Counted from the first letter of the stretch, positions 11,043 through 23,841 are shown. The stretch: 64,000 nucleotides of DNA from Croceibacterium selenioxidans (GCF_018599195.1 NZ_JAHFVK010000002.1:62001-126000); one strand, 5' to 3'. Made by a program: numbers and translations. Notes: generated by a model from the letters alone, not told the origin.

Positions 11043-11070
11043 ATTCCCCTCCCGCACGCGGGAGGGGAAT
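11043..11070. repeat. GC-rich perfect palindrome (intergenic repeat family)
   Basis: Thirteen-base perfect arms (ATTCCCCTCCCGC and its complement) flank a two-base AC centre. A second element with the same core lies at 49070-49091. It sits 72 bases after the first autotransporter stop codon. It could be a dispersed intergenic repeat or act as a transcription stop; there is no T-tract directly after it. Confidence 0.7.
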
Positions 11071-11227
11071 ACCCTTACCCAAAGGTGCAGACCAAGCCAC
11101 CGCGCGTCCGCAGAAGAGCCGGATCGCCGGAGGACTCGACCAGGGGCGGAATTCGCCCTCGAGGCCCCCCCCACACGGGGGAGTCAATGGCCGAAGCTAA
11201 ATACGGGAACTTACGTAATGACCCAAC

Positions 11228-11250
11228 CGCTAGGAAGTGGCATCCTAGCG
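11228..11250 (+). other. inverted repeat in AT-rich leader
   Basis: CGCTAGGA, seven-base loop AGTGGCA, TCCTAGCG: perfect eight-base arms at the point where composition becomes AT-rich. It may be a protein-binding site or RNA hairpin; the function is unknown. Confidence 0.5.
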
Positions 11251-11515
11251 TAAGGATAGGTTATATGTAATGTAATTTACAAATGACCATGCATTTATAT
11301 AAATATAGGCCATGTTTGATATTGAACTTATGTGAATATGCCTATTTACCATGTTCTATACGCAATATGGATTGAACGTTAAAGATATTTAATGCGGACC
11401 TGTCGCTCATTCATCTTTTTGTAATCCACTTTGCCCTATCCAACGACTCATGTTGATCGCATGAATTGGATTTGTTGCTTGAGATGCTCCTCTAGCATGA
11501 GCAAACCTTAGGGGT

Positions 11516-11535
11516 GTCACGGATACTACCGTGAC
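11516..11535 (+). promoter_or_regulatory. inverted repeat, possible operator or leader hairpin
   Basis: GTCACGG, six-base spacer ATACTA, CCGTGAC: perfect seven-base arms with a spacing that would suit a dimeric DNA-binding regulator. It lies about 205 bases before the preferred start of the second autotransporter. Operator versus RNA hairpin cannot be decided from sequence. Confidence 0.4.
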
Positions 11536-11693
11536 GACGAGGGCCCCAATGGGTCAAATCTACGATCCGAGCGCAACCCTTAGAGTTGCGCAGAACGAAT
11601 GATTTTCCGCAACTTCATGCGGGACCTTATTTCGTGGTGCAAGAAGCCGATAAAGGCCAGGCATTCATTAGCATTATTATTCACCAATTACCG

Positions 11694-11718
11694 GTTGGCG
11701 AATTATTTATTCGCCAAC
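11694..11718 (+). promoter_or_regulatory. hairpin just upstream of autotransporter start
   Basis: GTTGGCGAA, loop TTATTTA, TTCGCCAAC: perfect nine-base arms and an AU-rich seven-base loop. It ends two bases before an in-frame ATG (11721) and about 10 bases before the ribosome-binding sequence AGGGA that serves ATG 11742. Such placement could modulate translation initiation. The hairpin is directly visible; a regulatory role is inference. Confidence 0.5.
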
Positions 11719-11741
11719 TCATGACATTTAGGGACCTTTTT

Positions 11742-17369
<5,628 letters not shown>

Positions 17370-17399
17370 GTCCAGGCCAACCCTGAAAACTCAAGACAA

Positions 17400-17431
17400 G
17401 GCCGGCCCGAGAAAGGGCCGGCCTTTTTCTT
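17400..17431 (+). terminator. rho-independent terminator after second autotransporter
   Basis: GGCCGGCCC, loop GAGAAA, GGGCCGGCC followed by TTTTTCTT. Perfect nine-base GC stem, 30 bases after the stop codon: a textbook intrinsic terminator. Confidence 0.93.
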
Positions 17432-17762
17432 GAAGGTCGCGCTGCAATTGCCGCAGCGGACAGGTCCGCGCGCCAAGGGGCAATGTCCGGCCTGAAGGAG
17501 GAATCAACCCCAACTGCCCGAGGCTAGCCCCGAGGCAATGGCCAAAGTTTCTATAGTGTGAGCTTGGTTCGCGTCACCTGCGCTGACCTGATCAGCGCGG
17601 AGCGGATAGGTAAAGCGAGTTGCAGTTCGACTGCTATCGGCATCAGTCTCGATCTTCATCTACTCACGAATATCGGAGAAATACGTATTATTCCGAAGTA
17701 GACAGGACCAACCGTAATTCTGAATCTCTCATCTCTTGGAATAAAGTGGAATGGAGAGATAA
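17432..17762. other. intergenic, shifting to AT-rich sequence
   Basis: The gap between the terminator and the small regulator gene holds no convincing protein gene. GC content falls from about 17600 onward, and the low-GC stretch continues into the next gene. Nothing resembling an insertion-sequence end or tRNA was seen. Confidence 0.5.
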
Positions 17763-18020
17763 TTGCCGGATAGGGACGAGGAGGCATGTGAATCTTACAG
17801 AATATTGCAGTTGCGGTTAAATGCGGAACTCACTCGAAGAAAGTTGGCGCTAAATGATTTAGCTTTGAGCAGTGGAATAGGCATATACAGGCTAACGCTG
17901 ATTGCGAACGGCGAGGCGTGGAGGATTACCTTGCGCGAGGTCGAGGCTCTGGCATGGGCGCTCGGGCTAACCCTGTCGGAGTTGTTCGCCGCCTACGATC
18001 CGGATTGCGCTCCTGAGTGA
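17763..18020 (+). CDS. small Cro/CI (XRE)-type HTH regulator
   Basis: Up to 85 residues. A helix-turn-helix of the Cro/CI type spans about residues 19-75: LALNDLALSSGIGIYRLTLI forms the first helices and turn, and ITLREVEALAWALGLTLSEL matches the usual distal part. No ATG is available in frame; TTG at 17763 has GGAGAG about four bases upstream, so I take it as start, though a later TTG (near 17805) is possible. The 5' half is AT-rich and its codon use (AGA, TTA, ATA) is unlike its neighbours, suggesting transfer. Role: probable DNA-binding repressor; targets unknown, perhaps local surface genes. Confidence 0.62.
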   Translation: MPDRDEEACESYRILQLRLNAELTRRKLALNDLALSSGIGIYRLTLIANGEAWRITLREVEALAWALGLTLSELFAAYDPDCAPE

Positions 18021-18140
18021 CCAGATCCGTCAGTCCGTACCATCGACAAACTCTGCCTCTGGTGTCTTGAACAAGTGGTCGGAAACCGGATGGGACGGCC
18101 TGTGAATCTTCGGCGAGGTGAGACCTCGATGAGCGTAGCA

Positions 18141-18178
18141 TGGGGAATGAGAATCCCAGACGGGATTGGCATTCCCCA
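18141..18178. repeat. nested inverted repeat between convergent genes
   Basis: Outer arms TGGGGAATG/CATTCCCCA (nine bases) enclose inner arms AATCCC/GGGATT around AGAC, giving one long imperfect hairpin of 38 bases. It lies between the regulator gene (plus) and the DJ-1-like gene (minus), so it could stop transcription from both sides, although no T-tract is present. Confidence 0.6.
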
Positions 18179-18216
18179 CGGGCAAACGATCAACGATTGA
18201 ACGCCGCCCTCGCCAA

Positions 18217-18918
18217 CTACGCTCGGTCCGCCAGCGCCTCTAGCGTTAGCTTCGCCGTCAAAGCAGAAGATGCCGGGTTTTGCCCCGTCACCAGACGTCC
18301 ATCGGCTATCGCAAAAGGTTGGAAGTCGGCGGCGCATTCATAAAGACCGCCCAACTCGCGAAGCCGGGTTTCCAAAAGGAATGGAACCTCCTTGTCCAAT
18401 CCGGCTGCGCGTTCTTCGCTGTCCGAGAAGCCTGTCACGCGGCGGCCGCTCACCAGAGGCTCGCCCGTTTTGTCCCTCGCGTTCACCAAGCCGGCCGGGC
18501 CGTGGCAGACAGCGGCAACCGCTTTGCCATCGGCCCACATCTTGCTGAGTAGCGAGGCCAATTCGGCGCTTTCGGGCAGGTCCCACATAGTTCCATGGCC
18601 TCCGGGCAGGAAGACCGCGTCATATCGCGCAGTGTCGATGGCGGTGACCGGGATGGTGTCATTCAAGGCTCCGGAGGCGGTTTCGTCTGAGAGGAAACGA
18701 TCTACACTCGCCTCGTTCTCGCCTCTGGCCTTGACCGAACGCGGATCAATCGGTGCTGCACCACCGGAAATCGAGGCAAGCGAGACCGACGCGCCAGCGT
18801 CGATGAAGGCGAAGTATGGCGTCGCCAGTTCTTCGAACCACAGGCCGGTCGCGTTGTCGCTGTCGCCCATGGTGCTGGCCGACGTAAGGATCATCAGAAT
18901 GCTAGTCTTCTTGGTCAT
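18217..18918 (-). CDS. DJ-1/PfpI superfamily protein, Hsp31/glyoxalase III-like
   Basis: 233 residues, in the size range of Hsp31-type members rather than the shorter PfpI type. The nucleophile elbow AVCHGPAG puts the conserved Cys at residue 138 with His139 next; Glu29 in GLWFEEL is in the position of the conserved acidic residue, and FLPGGHGTMWD is the usual substrate-loop motif. Family members hydrate methylglyoxal to lactate without glutathione or act as stress chaperones; cytoplasmic. It is divergent from a LysR gene with a 102-base gap containing a LysR-type dyad, so the regulator probably controls it. The exact activity (glyoxalase III, deglycase or chaperone) cannot be told from sequence. 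Confidence 0.85.
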   Translation of the reverse strand: MTKKTSILMILTSASTMGDSDNATGLWFEELATPYFAFIDAGASVSLASISGGAAPIDPRSVKARGENEASVDRFLSDETASGALNDTIPVTAIDTARYDAVFLPGGHGTMWDLPESAELASLLSKMWADGKAVAAVCHGPAGLVNARDKTGEPLVSGRRVTGFSDSEERAAGLDKEVPFLLETRLRELGGLYECAADFQPFAIADGRLVTGQNPASSALTAKLTLEALADRA

Positions 18919-18993
18919 AGTCTTTCTCCATCTGAGGGGCAGGCATATGACTCACCGAAGCATGTGACAGAAATCATTCCTCGGACCATCAGC

Positions 18994-19009
18994 CATAGAT
19001 ATTTCTATG
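18994..19009. promoter_or_regulatory. LysR-type dyad in divergent promoter
   Basis: CATAG-ATATTT-CTATG is a perfect five-base dyad fitting the T-N11-A pattern of LysR boxes. It sits 12 bases before the LysR start codon and about 75 bases before the divergent DJ-1-like gene, where autoregulation and activation sites are usually found. Confidence 0.5.
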
Positions 19010-19020
19010 ACTTCAAAGAC

Positions 19021-19913
19021 ATGAATCATCTCATCTATCTGCGCACCTTTCTCGATACTTACCGCGCTGGCTCGCTGACGCGGGCCGCCCAGCGGCTCGG
19101 TATCACCCAGCCCGCCGCTTCCGCGCATATTGCCGCGCTGGAGACGATGCTGGGCAAGCCTCTCTTCGTCCGGCAGGCGCGCGGAGTCGCTCCGACGCCG
19201 GCGGCCGACGATCTCGCGCGCTCTATCGCTTCGAACCTCGACGGGATCGAAGCGACCATGACTGCCGCGCAAGCGCGGTCCGATCATCTCGGCGGCACGG
19301 TGCATTTGGTGGGGCCGGCCGAATATCTTTCGCTGCAGATCGCGCCTGCTCTGGTACCGCTTCTTGCGGAAGGCTTGAGGCTGCGCCTTCAGACCGGAAC
19401 CGCGACCAAATCTACGCCGCGCTCCACGATGGCCACGCCGATCTGGCCGTCACAGCCTCGCGTCCCGATCGCAATGTGCAGGGTTTCGTCGAGTTGACGC
19501 GGGAGCGGCTGTTGCCGGTGGCAGGCCCCGACATTGCCGCTCGCGTAAAGGCCAGGGCCGTGACGGCCGATCTTCTGTCGAGCCTGCCCTGTATCGCTTA
19601 TGATGAGTCCTTGCCGCTCATTCGGGAGTTCTTCCAAGAGGTTTTCGGCACGACCACTGAGATGCAGGCTGTAGCGGTCGCTCCGGACCTCCGTCTGCTG
19701 TTGGAGATGACGAAGGCAGGCGCGGGGTGGACGGTGCTGCCCGATTATCTCTGCGCGGATGCAGTGAAGGCGGGCCGGCTTGTCGTGCTGCCAACTCCGG
19801 GCGAGATACCGGAAAACATGATCTATCTCGCCTGGAACAAGCCGTCGCTGCGCCATCCCCGCGTCGTCTATGTGCGGGATTACCTGTTGGCGAGCGCGAA
19901 GCGTAACCTCTGA
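19021..19913 (+). pseudogene. LysR-family regulator interrupted by a single-base frameshift
   Basis: The N-terminal frame starts at ATG 19021 (MNHLIYLRTFLDTYRAGSLT) and encodes a typical LysR winged helix: AAQRLGITQPAASAHIAALE is the recognition region. It is correct to about 19396, then runs out of frame to a stop at 19497. The expected continuation (DQIYAALHDGHADLAV and the rest of the effector domain to LLASAKRNL) is in another frame and ends at 19913. One missing base near 19397-19400, in GGAAC (likely GGAAAC), restores a full protein of about 297 residues. This may be a true mutation, which would make the regulator inactive, or a sequencing error. Divergent from the DJ-1-like gene it would be expected to regulate. 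Confidence 0.85.
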
Positions 19914-20002
19914 CATTTTGCGATCGGGCCGGTTTTTGCCAGTGACACGTGGCAGGGGGTCTAATTGGGCAGAGGAGCGAAATTGCCCCCGCCCTCACCC
20001 GG

Positions 20003-20389
20003 TCAGAGCAGGCTGGCTCCCTGCTTCAGCATCATGTCGCAAGCTAGCTTCTTCAGCTCCGCTGGAATCGAGTCCAGCGAGAACGGCGAGCCCCCCTGCC
20101 CCGTGAGGATATTGCCGGCCGCTCCTGCCGAATATTCCGGTTTCGATTCAATGCCCGGCGTTTTCATCAGTCCGCCCAGAACGTTGTCCGCGCCGGTGGC
20201 TGAAAGGAGTTTGTTCTGCACGCAATACTTCAGCACACCCGCTGCGTTGGGAATGCCGACCGAGGACAGATTGGGCAGACCCCCGCCGAGCATCGAGGAG
20301 GCGCCACCTGGTAGCTTGGGTATCGTCTGGGCACTTGCCGATCCCGTGGCGACGGCCAGACAAATCGGCAGGACGAGGCGGAGAAGCAT
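20003..20389 (-). CDS. exported DUF2501 family protein
   Basis: 128 residues from the ATG at 20389, which has AGGA nine bases upstream; a longer open frame upstream adds a basic stretch that would bury the signal peptide. MLLRLVLPICLAVATGSASA is a clear Sec signal peptide. The mature part has LKYCVQNKLL and a later KKLACDMM, the paired cysteines typical of DUF2501 (YjjA-like) periplasmic proteins, and a Gly/Leu-rich GGLPNL region. Function is not established for the family. It ends convergently with the LysR gene. Confidence 0.78.
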   Translation of the reverse strand: MLLRLVLPICLAVATGSASAQTIPKLPGGASSMLGGGLPNLSSVGIPNAAGVLKYCVQNKLLSATGADNVLGGLMKTPGIESKPEYSAGAAGNILTGQGGSPFSLDSIPAELKKLACDMMLKQGASLL

Positions 20390-20519
20390 GATCGGGTCCT
20401 TTCTGCGGCTCGTTGATGGGCCCACAGATCGACCCGGACGGACCCCACTGCCATCGGTGCAAACCCGGAATCTTCGCAATTTCGTCCCAAGGCTGCTTCA
20501 GCCAGGCGGGCGGATCGGG

Positions 20520-22097
20520 CTAAAGCCCTAGTTCCTTCAGCGTGAACTCTATGACCTCCCTGCCCTCCGACCGGGCAAAGGGAAACGAGCTGAGAAACGA
20601 GGTCTGGTTCAAGGTCGCGTCGCGCTCCCTAGCCCGCGCGACCCATTCCGACGCCTTGTCTCGCCGGCCCGCCAGATGAGTGCCAAGCGCGGCGATTACC
20701 GCAATGTGCTTGTGCGCGCCCGGGGTGCGGGCCGCGCGCTCGCCCCACTCTGCTGCATGCTCGTAGTCGCCGCGGAACAGCGCGTTCACCGATCTCACCG
20801 CCAGCATCGCGTAGCGAAGCGGGTCGAGCGGGCTCAGCCGCAAGGCCTGGGCAACCCCTTCATCGCTTATCCCAGGGCTAGCTTGGGTCATGTCCGCCCA
20901 GGCCTTCGAATAGATCGCCTGCGCGTAATTCGGGCTCAACGAGATCGAGTGATGCAGGAGGTCAAGGCTCGCCGGTATATCGCCGGTCAGCCAAAGCGAG
21001 CGTGCGAGATTGAGATAGGCGAAGGGATCGAGCGGATCGCATCTCAGAGCCCCTTCGGCAAGCGCCCTGGCCTCTTCAGCACAAGCCTGTGGCGAGGGAG
21101 AGTATTGCAGGAAGGCGTCCTGGAAACGCGTGAAGGACAGACCTCCCAGAGCCCGGCCGAACTCCGGGTCTTTCGCCAAGGCCTGCTCGAAGAGTTGGGC
21201 GGCCATCGCGTTGTCGGATCGGTTGAAACGGAACATCCGGTCGACGCCCAAATGATACGCCGACCAGCAATCGAGCTCGGCCGGCGGCCTGGCGCGAGCG
21301 GCCTGGGCCTCGTTCTGCGAGATGCGGACCTCGAGATTGGCCGCGATCGACGCGACTATCGCCTGGCGAACGTCGTGAAGTTCATCCGCACCGATGGCGT
21401 AGCGTTCTGCCCAGACCACGGCGCGGTCGCGGGTGTCGACCAGTTCGACCGAAATCGAGACTTTCCCTTGGTTCGCTTCGACGTTGCCGGAGAGGTAGTA
21501 TTTCACGCCGAGTGCTTGTCCGATCTCCCGACTGTCAATGTCCCGGCCGCGGAACCGGAAGCTCGAGCCTCTCGCGATCACCATCAACCAGCGCAGGCGA
21601 GACAGATCGGCAATCAGCTCGTCTGCGATGGCGTCGGCAAGGAATGAGAGGGGACCGGGTTCGCTCAAAAAGCGGAAGGGAAGCACCGCGATGGAGGGTG
21701 GGCCGTCAGGCTTTCGCTCTTCGAGAGACCCGACAGGTCGAGCCGCGCCCTGCTGAATGAACGAAACCGGAGCGACGAAGCGGAAACCCTTGCCGTGGAC
21801 GGTTCGGATGAAGCGTTGTGCTTTGCCGTCATCGCCCAGAGCCTGCCTGGCGGTCTTGATCCTGGCAGAAATGGCGGCATCCGAAATGAAGCGGCCACCC
21901 CAGACCTTCTCGACCAGTTCGTCCTTACTGACCAGCCGCTCGGAATTGCCAACGAGCAGCAGGAGAACCGCCAGTACCTGCGGTTCGAGATGCACGGCCC
22001 TTCCGCAAGCCCGAAGTTCGAAGCGACCGGGATCCAGTTCGAACAGGTCAAATCGATAGATGAAGCCGGCTTCCGAGGGCGAACCAGAAATCTCCAT
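20520..22097 (-). CDS. CadC-like winged-helix regulator with TolB-like and TPR regions
   Basis: 525 residues. About residues 15-112 form an OmpR/PhoB-type winged helix (FDLFELDP at the start; LVSKDELVEKVWGGRFISD and FIRTVHGKGFRFVAPV are hallmark parts). Residues about 133-265 match the TolB-N/adenylate-cyclase-associated domain (PSIAVLPF, GVKYYLSGNVEA, VVWAERYA). The remainder is tetratricopeptide-like (FEQALAKDPEFGRALGGLSF; GALRCDPLDPFAYLNLARSL). Unlike E. coli CadC there is no transmembrane segment between the DNA-binding and sensor parts, so it should be cytoplasmic. Signal unknown. The start is 97 bases from the divergent tautomerase gene, a candidate target. Confidence 0.85.
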   Translation of the reverse strand: MEISGSPSEAGFIYRFDLFELDPGRFELRACGRAVHLEPQVLAVLLLLVGNSERLVSKDELVEKVWGGRFISDAAISARIKTARQALGDDGKAQRFIRTVHGKGFRFVAPVSFIQQGAARPVGSLEERKPDGPPSIAVLPFRFLSEPGPLSFLADAIADELIADLSRLRWLMVIARGSSFRFRGRDIDSREIGQALGVKYYLSGNVEANQGKVSISVELVDTRDRAVVWAERYAIGADELHDVRQAIVASIAANLEVRISQNEAQAARARPPAELDCWSAYHLGVDRMFRFNRSDNAMAAQLFEQALAKDPEFGRALGGLSFTRFQDAFLQYSPSPQACAEEARALAEGALRCDPLDPFAYLNLARSLWLTGDIPASLDLLHHSISLSPNYAQAIYSKAWADMTQASPGISDEGVAQALRLSPLDPLRYAMLAVRSVNALFRGDYEHAAEWGERAARTPGAHKHIAVIAALGTHLAGRRDKASEWVARARERDATLNQTSFLSSFPFARSEGREVIEFTLKELGL

Positions 22098-22194
22098 GAT
22101 TTCTCCATGCCGACTTCAAGCATGCGACGCCGGTGCCGCTAACAAAGGGCTACCGGGTCGTCGACTTGGCGACCTTTATCACAGGAGAGTTGAG

Positions 22195-22413
22195 ATGCCG
22201 CTAGTGACGATCGACGTGATCAAGGACGTCTTCACCGCCGAGGAGAAGGGCGCCATGATCAAGGGCGTGACCGAGGCCATGATCGCCGTCGAAGGCGAAG
22301 CGCTGCGCGACAAGACCTGGGTGCGCATTACCGAGGTTCAGCAGGGCGATTGGGGTATCGGCGGAACCTTGCTTGGGGCAGCCGATGTGCAAGCCTTGAA
22401 ATCGGCCGCCTAG
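22195..22413 (+). CDS. 4-oxalocrotonate tautomerase family protein
   Basis: 72 residues. The start ATG 22195 has AGGAGAG a few bases upstream and gives Pro as residue 2 (MPLVTIDV), the catalytic amino-terminal proline of this family after Met removal. The stretch GVTEAMIAVEGEAL and the TWVRITEV strand fit a small tautomerase subunit of homo-oligomers. Family enzymes move protons on enol/keto acids; without a degradative operon around, the substrate cannot be named. Divergent from the CadC-like regulator. Confidence 0.8.
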   Translation: MPLVTIDVIKDVFTAEEKGAMIKGVTEAMIAVEGEALRDKTWVRITEVQQGDWGIGGTLLGAADVQALKSAA

Positions 22414-22432
22414 CCGGCACGAACTGCGCGAC

Positions 22433-22468
22433 TTTCCGCCTTGGGCACATCCGTGCTCAAGGCGGAAA
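22433..22468. terminator. bidirectional hairpin terminator candidate
   Basis: TTTCCGCCTTGGGCAC, loop ATCC, GTGCTCAAGGCGGAAA: a 16-base stem with one G-T pair and a four-base loop, bordered by T and A triplets. It lies between the tautomerase gene (plus) and the 75-residue protein gene (minus), which converge on it. Confidence 0.8.
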
Positions 22469-22485
22469 TCCGTTGCGATGCGTGT

Positions 22486-22713
22486 CTAGCCGTTGGGCGA
22501 CGCGAGCAAGGCCGCTTCCGCCGCGCGCCGTTCGGCGCGGACTTCTTCGGCCTTCACGCGATCGCGCTCGACCTTCTTGGCCTGAGCGGCAAGGCCGCGC
22601 CAGGTCTTCTCCGCCCGCAGTGCGCGTTCGCGCACCATGACCAGGTCGGCGCGTTCCGCCTCTGCAGCAGCCTCACGAGCACGTGAATCGTAGAATTCGA
22701 ATGTCTGGCTCAT
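22486..22713 (-). CDS. conserved hypothetical coiled-coil protein (75 aa)
   Basis: 75 residues, very rich in Ala, Glu and Arg, with no hydrophobic segment; heptad-like charged pattern across nearly the whole length (SRAREAAAEAERADLVMVRE, then AKKVERDRVKAEEVRAERRA) predicts one long helix or coiled coil. I recognise similar short proteins starting MSQTFEFYDSRA from sphingomonads (recollection, not searched), where the function is unknown. It lies 57 bases downstream of a divergent-free gap after cspA on the same strand and may share its transcript. Confidence 0.75.
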   Translation of the reverse strand: MSQTFEFYDSRAREAAAEAERADLVMVRERALRAEKTWRGLAAQAKKVERDRVKAEEVRAERRAAEAALLASPNG

Positions 22714-22770
22714 GCCTAGAGTTTCCCCATTGGATGCTGGCAGCAGGGCGCAGCGCGCCGAAGGGTCTCT

Positions 22771-22977
22771 TTAGGCGGCGCTGAGGTTGACAGCCGATTC
22801 CTTGCCGTTGCGGCCACGTTCGACTTCGTACGACAGGCGCTGATCCTTGTTCAGCGTCTGCATGCCAGCGGCCTGGACGGCACTGATGTGGACAAAGCTG
22901 TCCGCGCCGCCGTCTTCCGGAGCGATGAAGCCATAACCCTTGTCGGTGTTGAAAAATTTAACTGTGCCGATCGGCAT
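22771..22977 (-). CDS. CspA-family cold shock protein
   Basis: 68 residues, full length. RNA-binding motifs RNP1 (KGYGFI, residues 13-18) and RNP2 (FVHIS, residues 28-32) are intact in an OB-fold of the cold-shock domain type; the start MPIGTVKFFNTDKG is standard. AAGGA lies eight bases before ATG 22977. The role is single-stranded nucleic-acid binding, melting RNA structure. The long upstream gap (to 23241) is consistent with the extended leader many csp genes use for temperature control, though whether this copy is cold-induced is not shown. Confidence 0.95.
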   Translation of the reverse strand: MPIGTVKFFNTDKGYGFIAPEDGGADSFVHISAVQAAGMQTLNKDQRLSYEVERGRNGKESAVNLSAA

Positions 22978-23172
22978 TGCTCATTCCTTTCGAAGATGGG
23001 ACTGCCAAACCACTCGTTGCGAGCAGACAGTCCCTGGTAGTTGAGCCGCGACATGCGGCCGTCGTGCGTCGGGTCGTCAATCGAAAGGAAGTCGCCGTCA
23101 GAGCGGGGACCTCGCCTGTGAAGGGTCGGGCCTTGGTCTTAGCGCCGAAGTCCGTCGTAAATTCGACGTCAG

Positions 23173-23192
23173 CCTGTGCACCTTAGCACAGG
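23173..23192. other. inverted repeat between yaiI-type gene and cspA
   Basis: CCTGTGC, loop ACCTTA, GCACAGG: perfect seven-base arms. It lies in the 264-base gap between the end of the DUF188 gene and the start of cspA, both minus strand. It could end the upstream transcript or mark the cspA promoter region; the rest of the gap shows no gene. Confidence 0.45.
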
Positions 23193-23241
23193 TGCGGCGA
23201 ATAACCTAAAGAGCATTCCGCCCGCCGAAATCGTCCACCTC

Positions 23242-23703
23242 TCACCCCACACGCTTCAACCGCACGAGCGCCGCGTCGAGCCCTTGCAGGAAGCGCGAAC
23301 GGTCCGCCTTTGTGAAAGGTGGAGGCCCGCCCGTCAGGCCGTCCGCGCCGGCGCGCAAATCGGCCATGATCGCCCGGGTCGCCACGGCTCCGCCAATGGA
23401 AGCGTGCGTGAACGCCTTCCCGGTCGGAGCTAGCACCGTGGCACCCGCCTTCAAGCAGCGATCGGCAAGCAGAATGTCGGCAGTCACGACCACGCAGCGC
23501 GCGTCGGCGCGTTCGGCGATCCAGTCGTCGGCTGCGTCAAAGCCCTCGCTGACCACCACTCGGCTTACGAGTGGACCCACCGGCACGCGAAACGGGCTGT
23601 TACTGACCACGCTGACGGGCACGGCGTGCCGCGCCGTCACACGATAGATCTCGTCCTTGACCGGGCAAGCGTCAGCGTCGACGAGAACTTGGAGTTCGCC
23701 CAT
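23242..23703 (-). CDS. YaiI/YqxD family protein (DUF188)
   Basis: 153 residues, normal for the family. The N-terminus LQVLVDADACPVKDEIYRVT is diagnostic, with the acidic DADACP motif; VVTADILLADRCLKAGATVL and a GGPPPFTKADRSRFLQ tail are also characteristic. The fold resembles a PIN-like nuclease domain, but no activity has been firmly assigned. It starts six bases after the small basic protein gene on the same strand, so the two are probably cotranscribed. Confidence 0.9.
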   Translation of the reverse strand: MGELQVLVDADACPVKDEIYRVTARHAVPVSVVSNSPFRVPVGPLVSRVVVSEGFDAADDWIAERADARCVVVTADILLADRCLKAGATVLAPTGKAFTHASIGGAVATRAIMADLRAGADGLTGGPPPFTKADRSRFLQGLDAALVRLKRVG

Positions 23704-23709
23704 TGAGCT

Positions 23710-23841
23710 TTAGGTGTTCTTCATATTCTCGAGCCCCTTGACCGAGCCGAGCTTCTGCGTCGGCTGGGAGGCATTGGTCTTGGGCTTCTCCGCCTTGGGT
23801 TTGCGGATTTCTCTGTTCGATTTCTTCTGGCCTTTGGCCAT
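23710..23841 (-). CDS. small basic protein, 43 aa
   Basis: ATG at 23841, stop at 23710-23712; the frame encodes MAKGQKKSNREIRKPKAEKP followed by KTNASQPTQKLGSVKGLENMKNT. The Lys/Arg-rich start MAKGQ(K/R)xSNREIRKPK resembles a small conserved hypothetical protein of proteobacteria that I recall but cannot verify here. GGAGAAAG lies six to ten bases upstream of the ATG. No membrane segment. High charge suggests nucleic-acid or ribosome association, which is inference. Linked to the DUF188 gene by a six-base gap. Confidence 0.72.
   Translation of the reverse strand: MAKGQKKSNREIRKPKAEKPKTNASQPTQKLGSVKGLENMKNT

Larger units (their letters stand above)
10972..11741. other. intergenic region with palindromic repeat, AT-rich tract and hairpins
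   Basis: This 770-base gap separates the two autotransporter genes. Its first 220 bases are GC-rich and hold a 28-base perfect palindrome. From about 11205 the composition changes sharply to AT-rich, unlike anything else in the window apart from the 17.6-17.9 kb stretch. Four small inverted repeats lie in this AT-rich half (11228-11250, 11484-11498, 11516-11535, 11694-11718). I see no convincing protein gene. It probably contains the promoter and untranslated leader of the second autotransporter; the promoter position was not resolved. Confidence 0.6.

Noticed and set aside
11085-11270. 61-residue frame after the first autotransporter
   Set aside because: Crosses the sharp composition change and holds no motif; not believable as a gene.
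17620-17820. 66-residue plus-strand frame before the HTH gene
   Set aside because: No domain, no ribosome site, and it overlaps the HTH frame, which has a recognisable fold.
22978-23241. Possible tRNA or small RNA in the gap before cspA
   Set aside because: No cloverleaf or TPsiC-like box; a long csp leader is the simpler reading.
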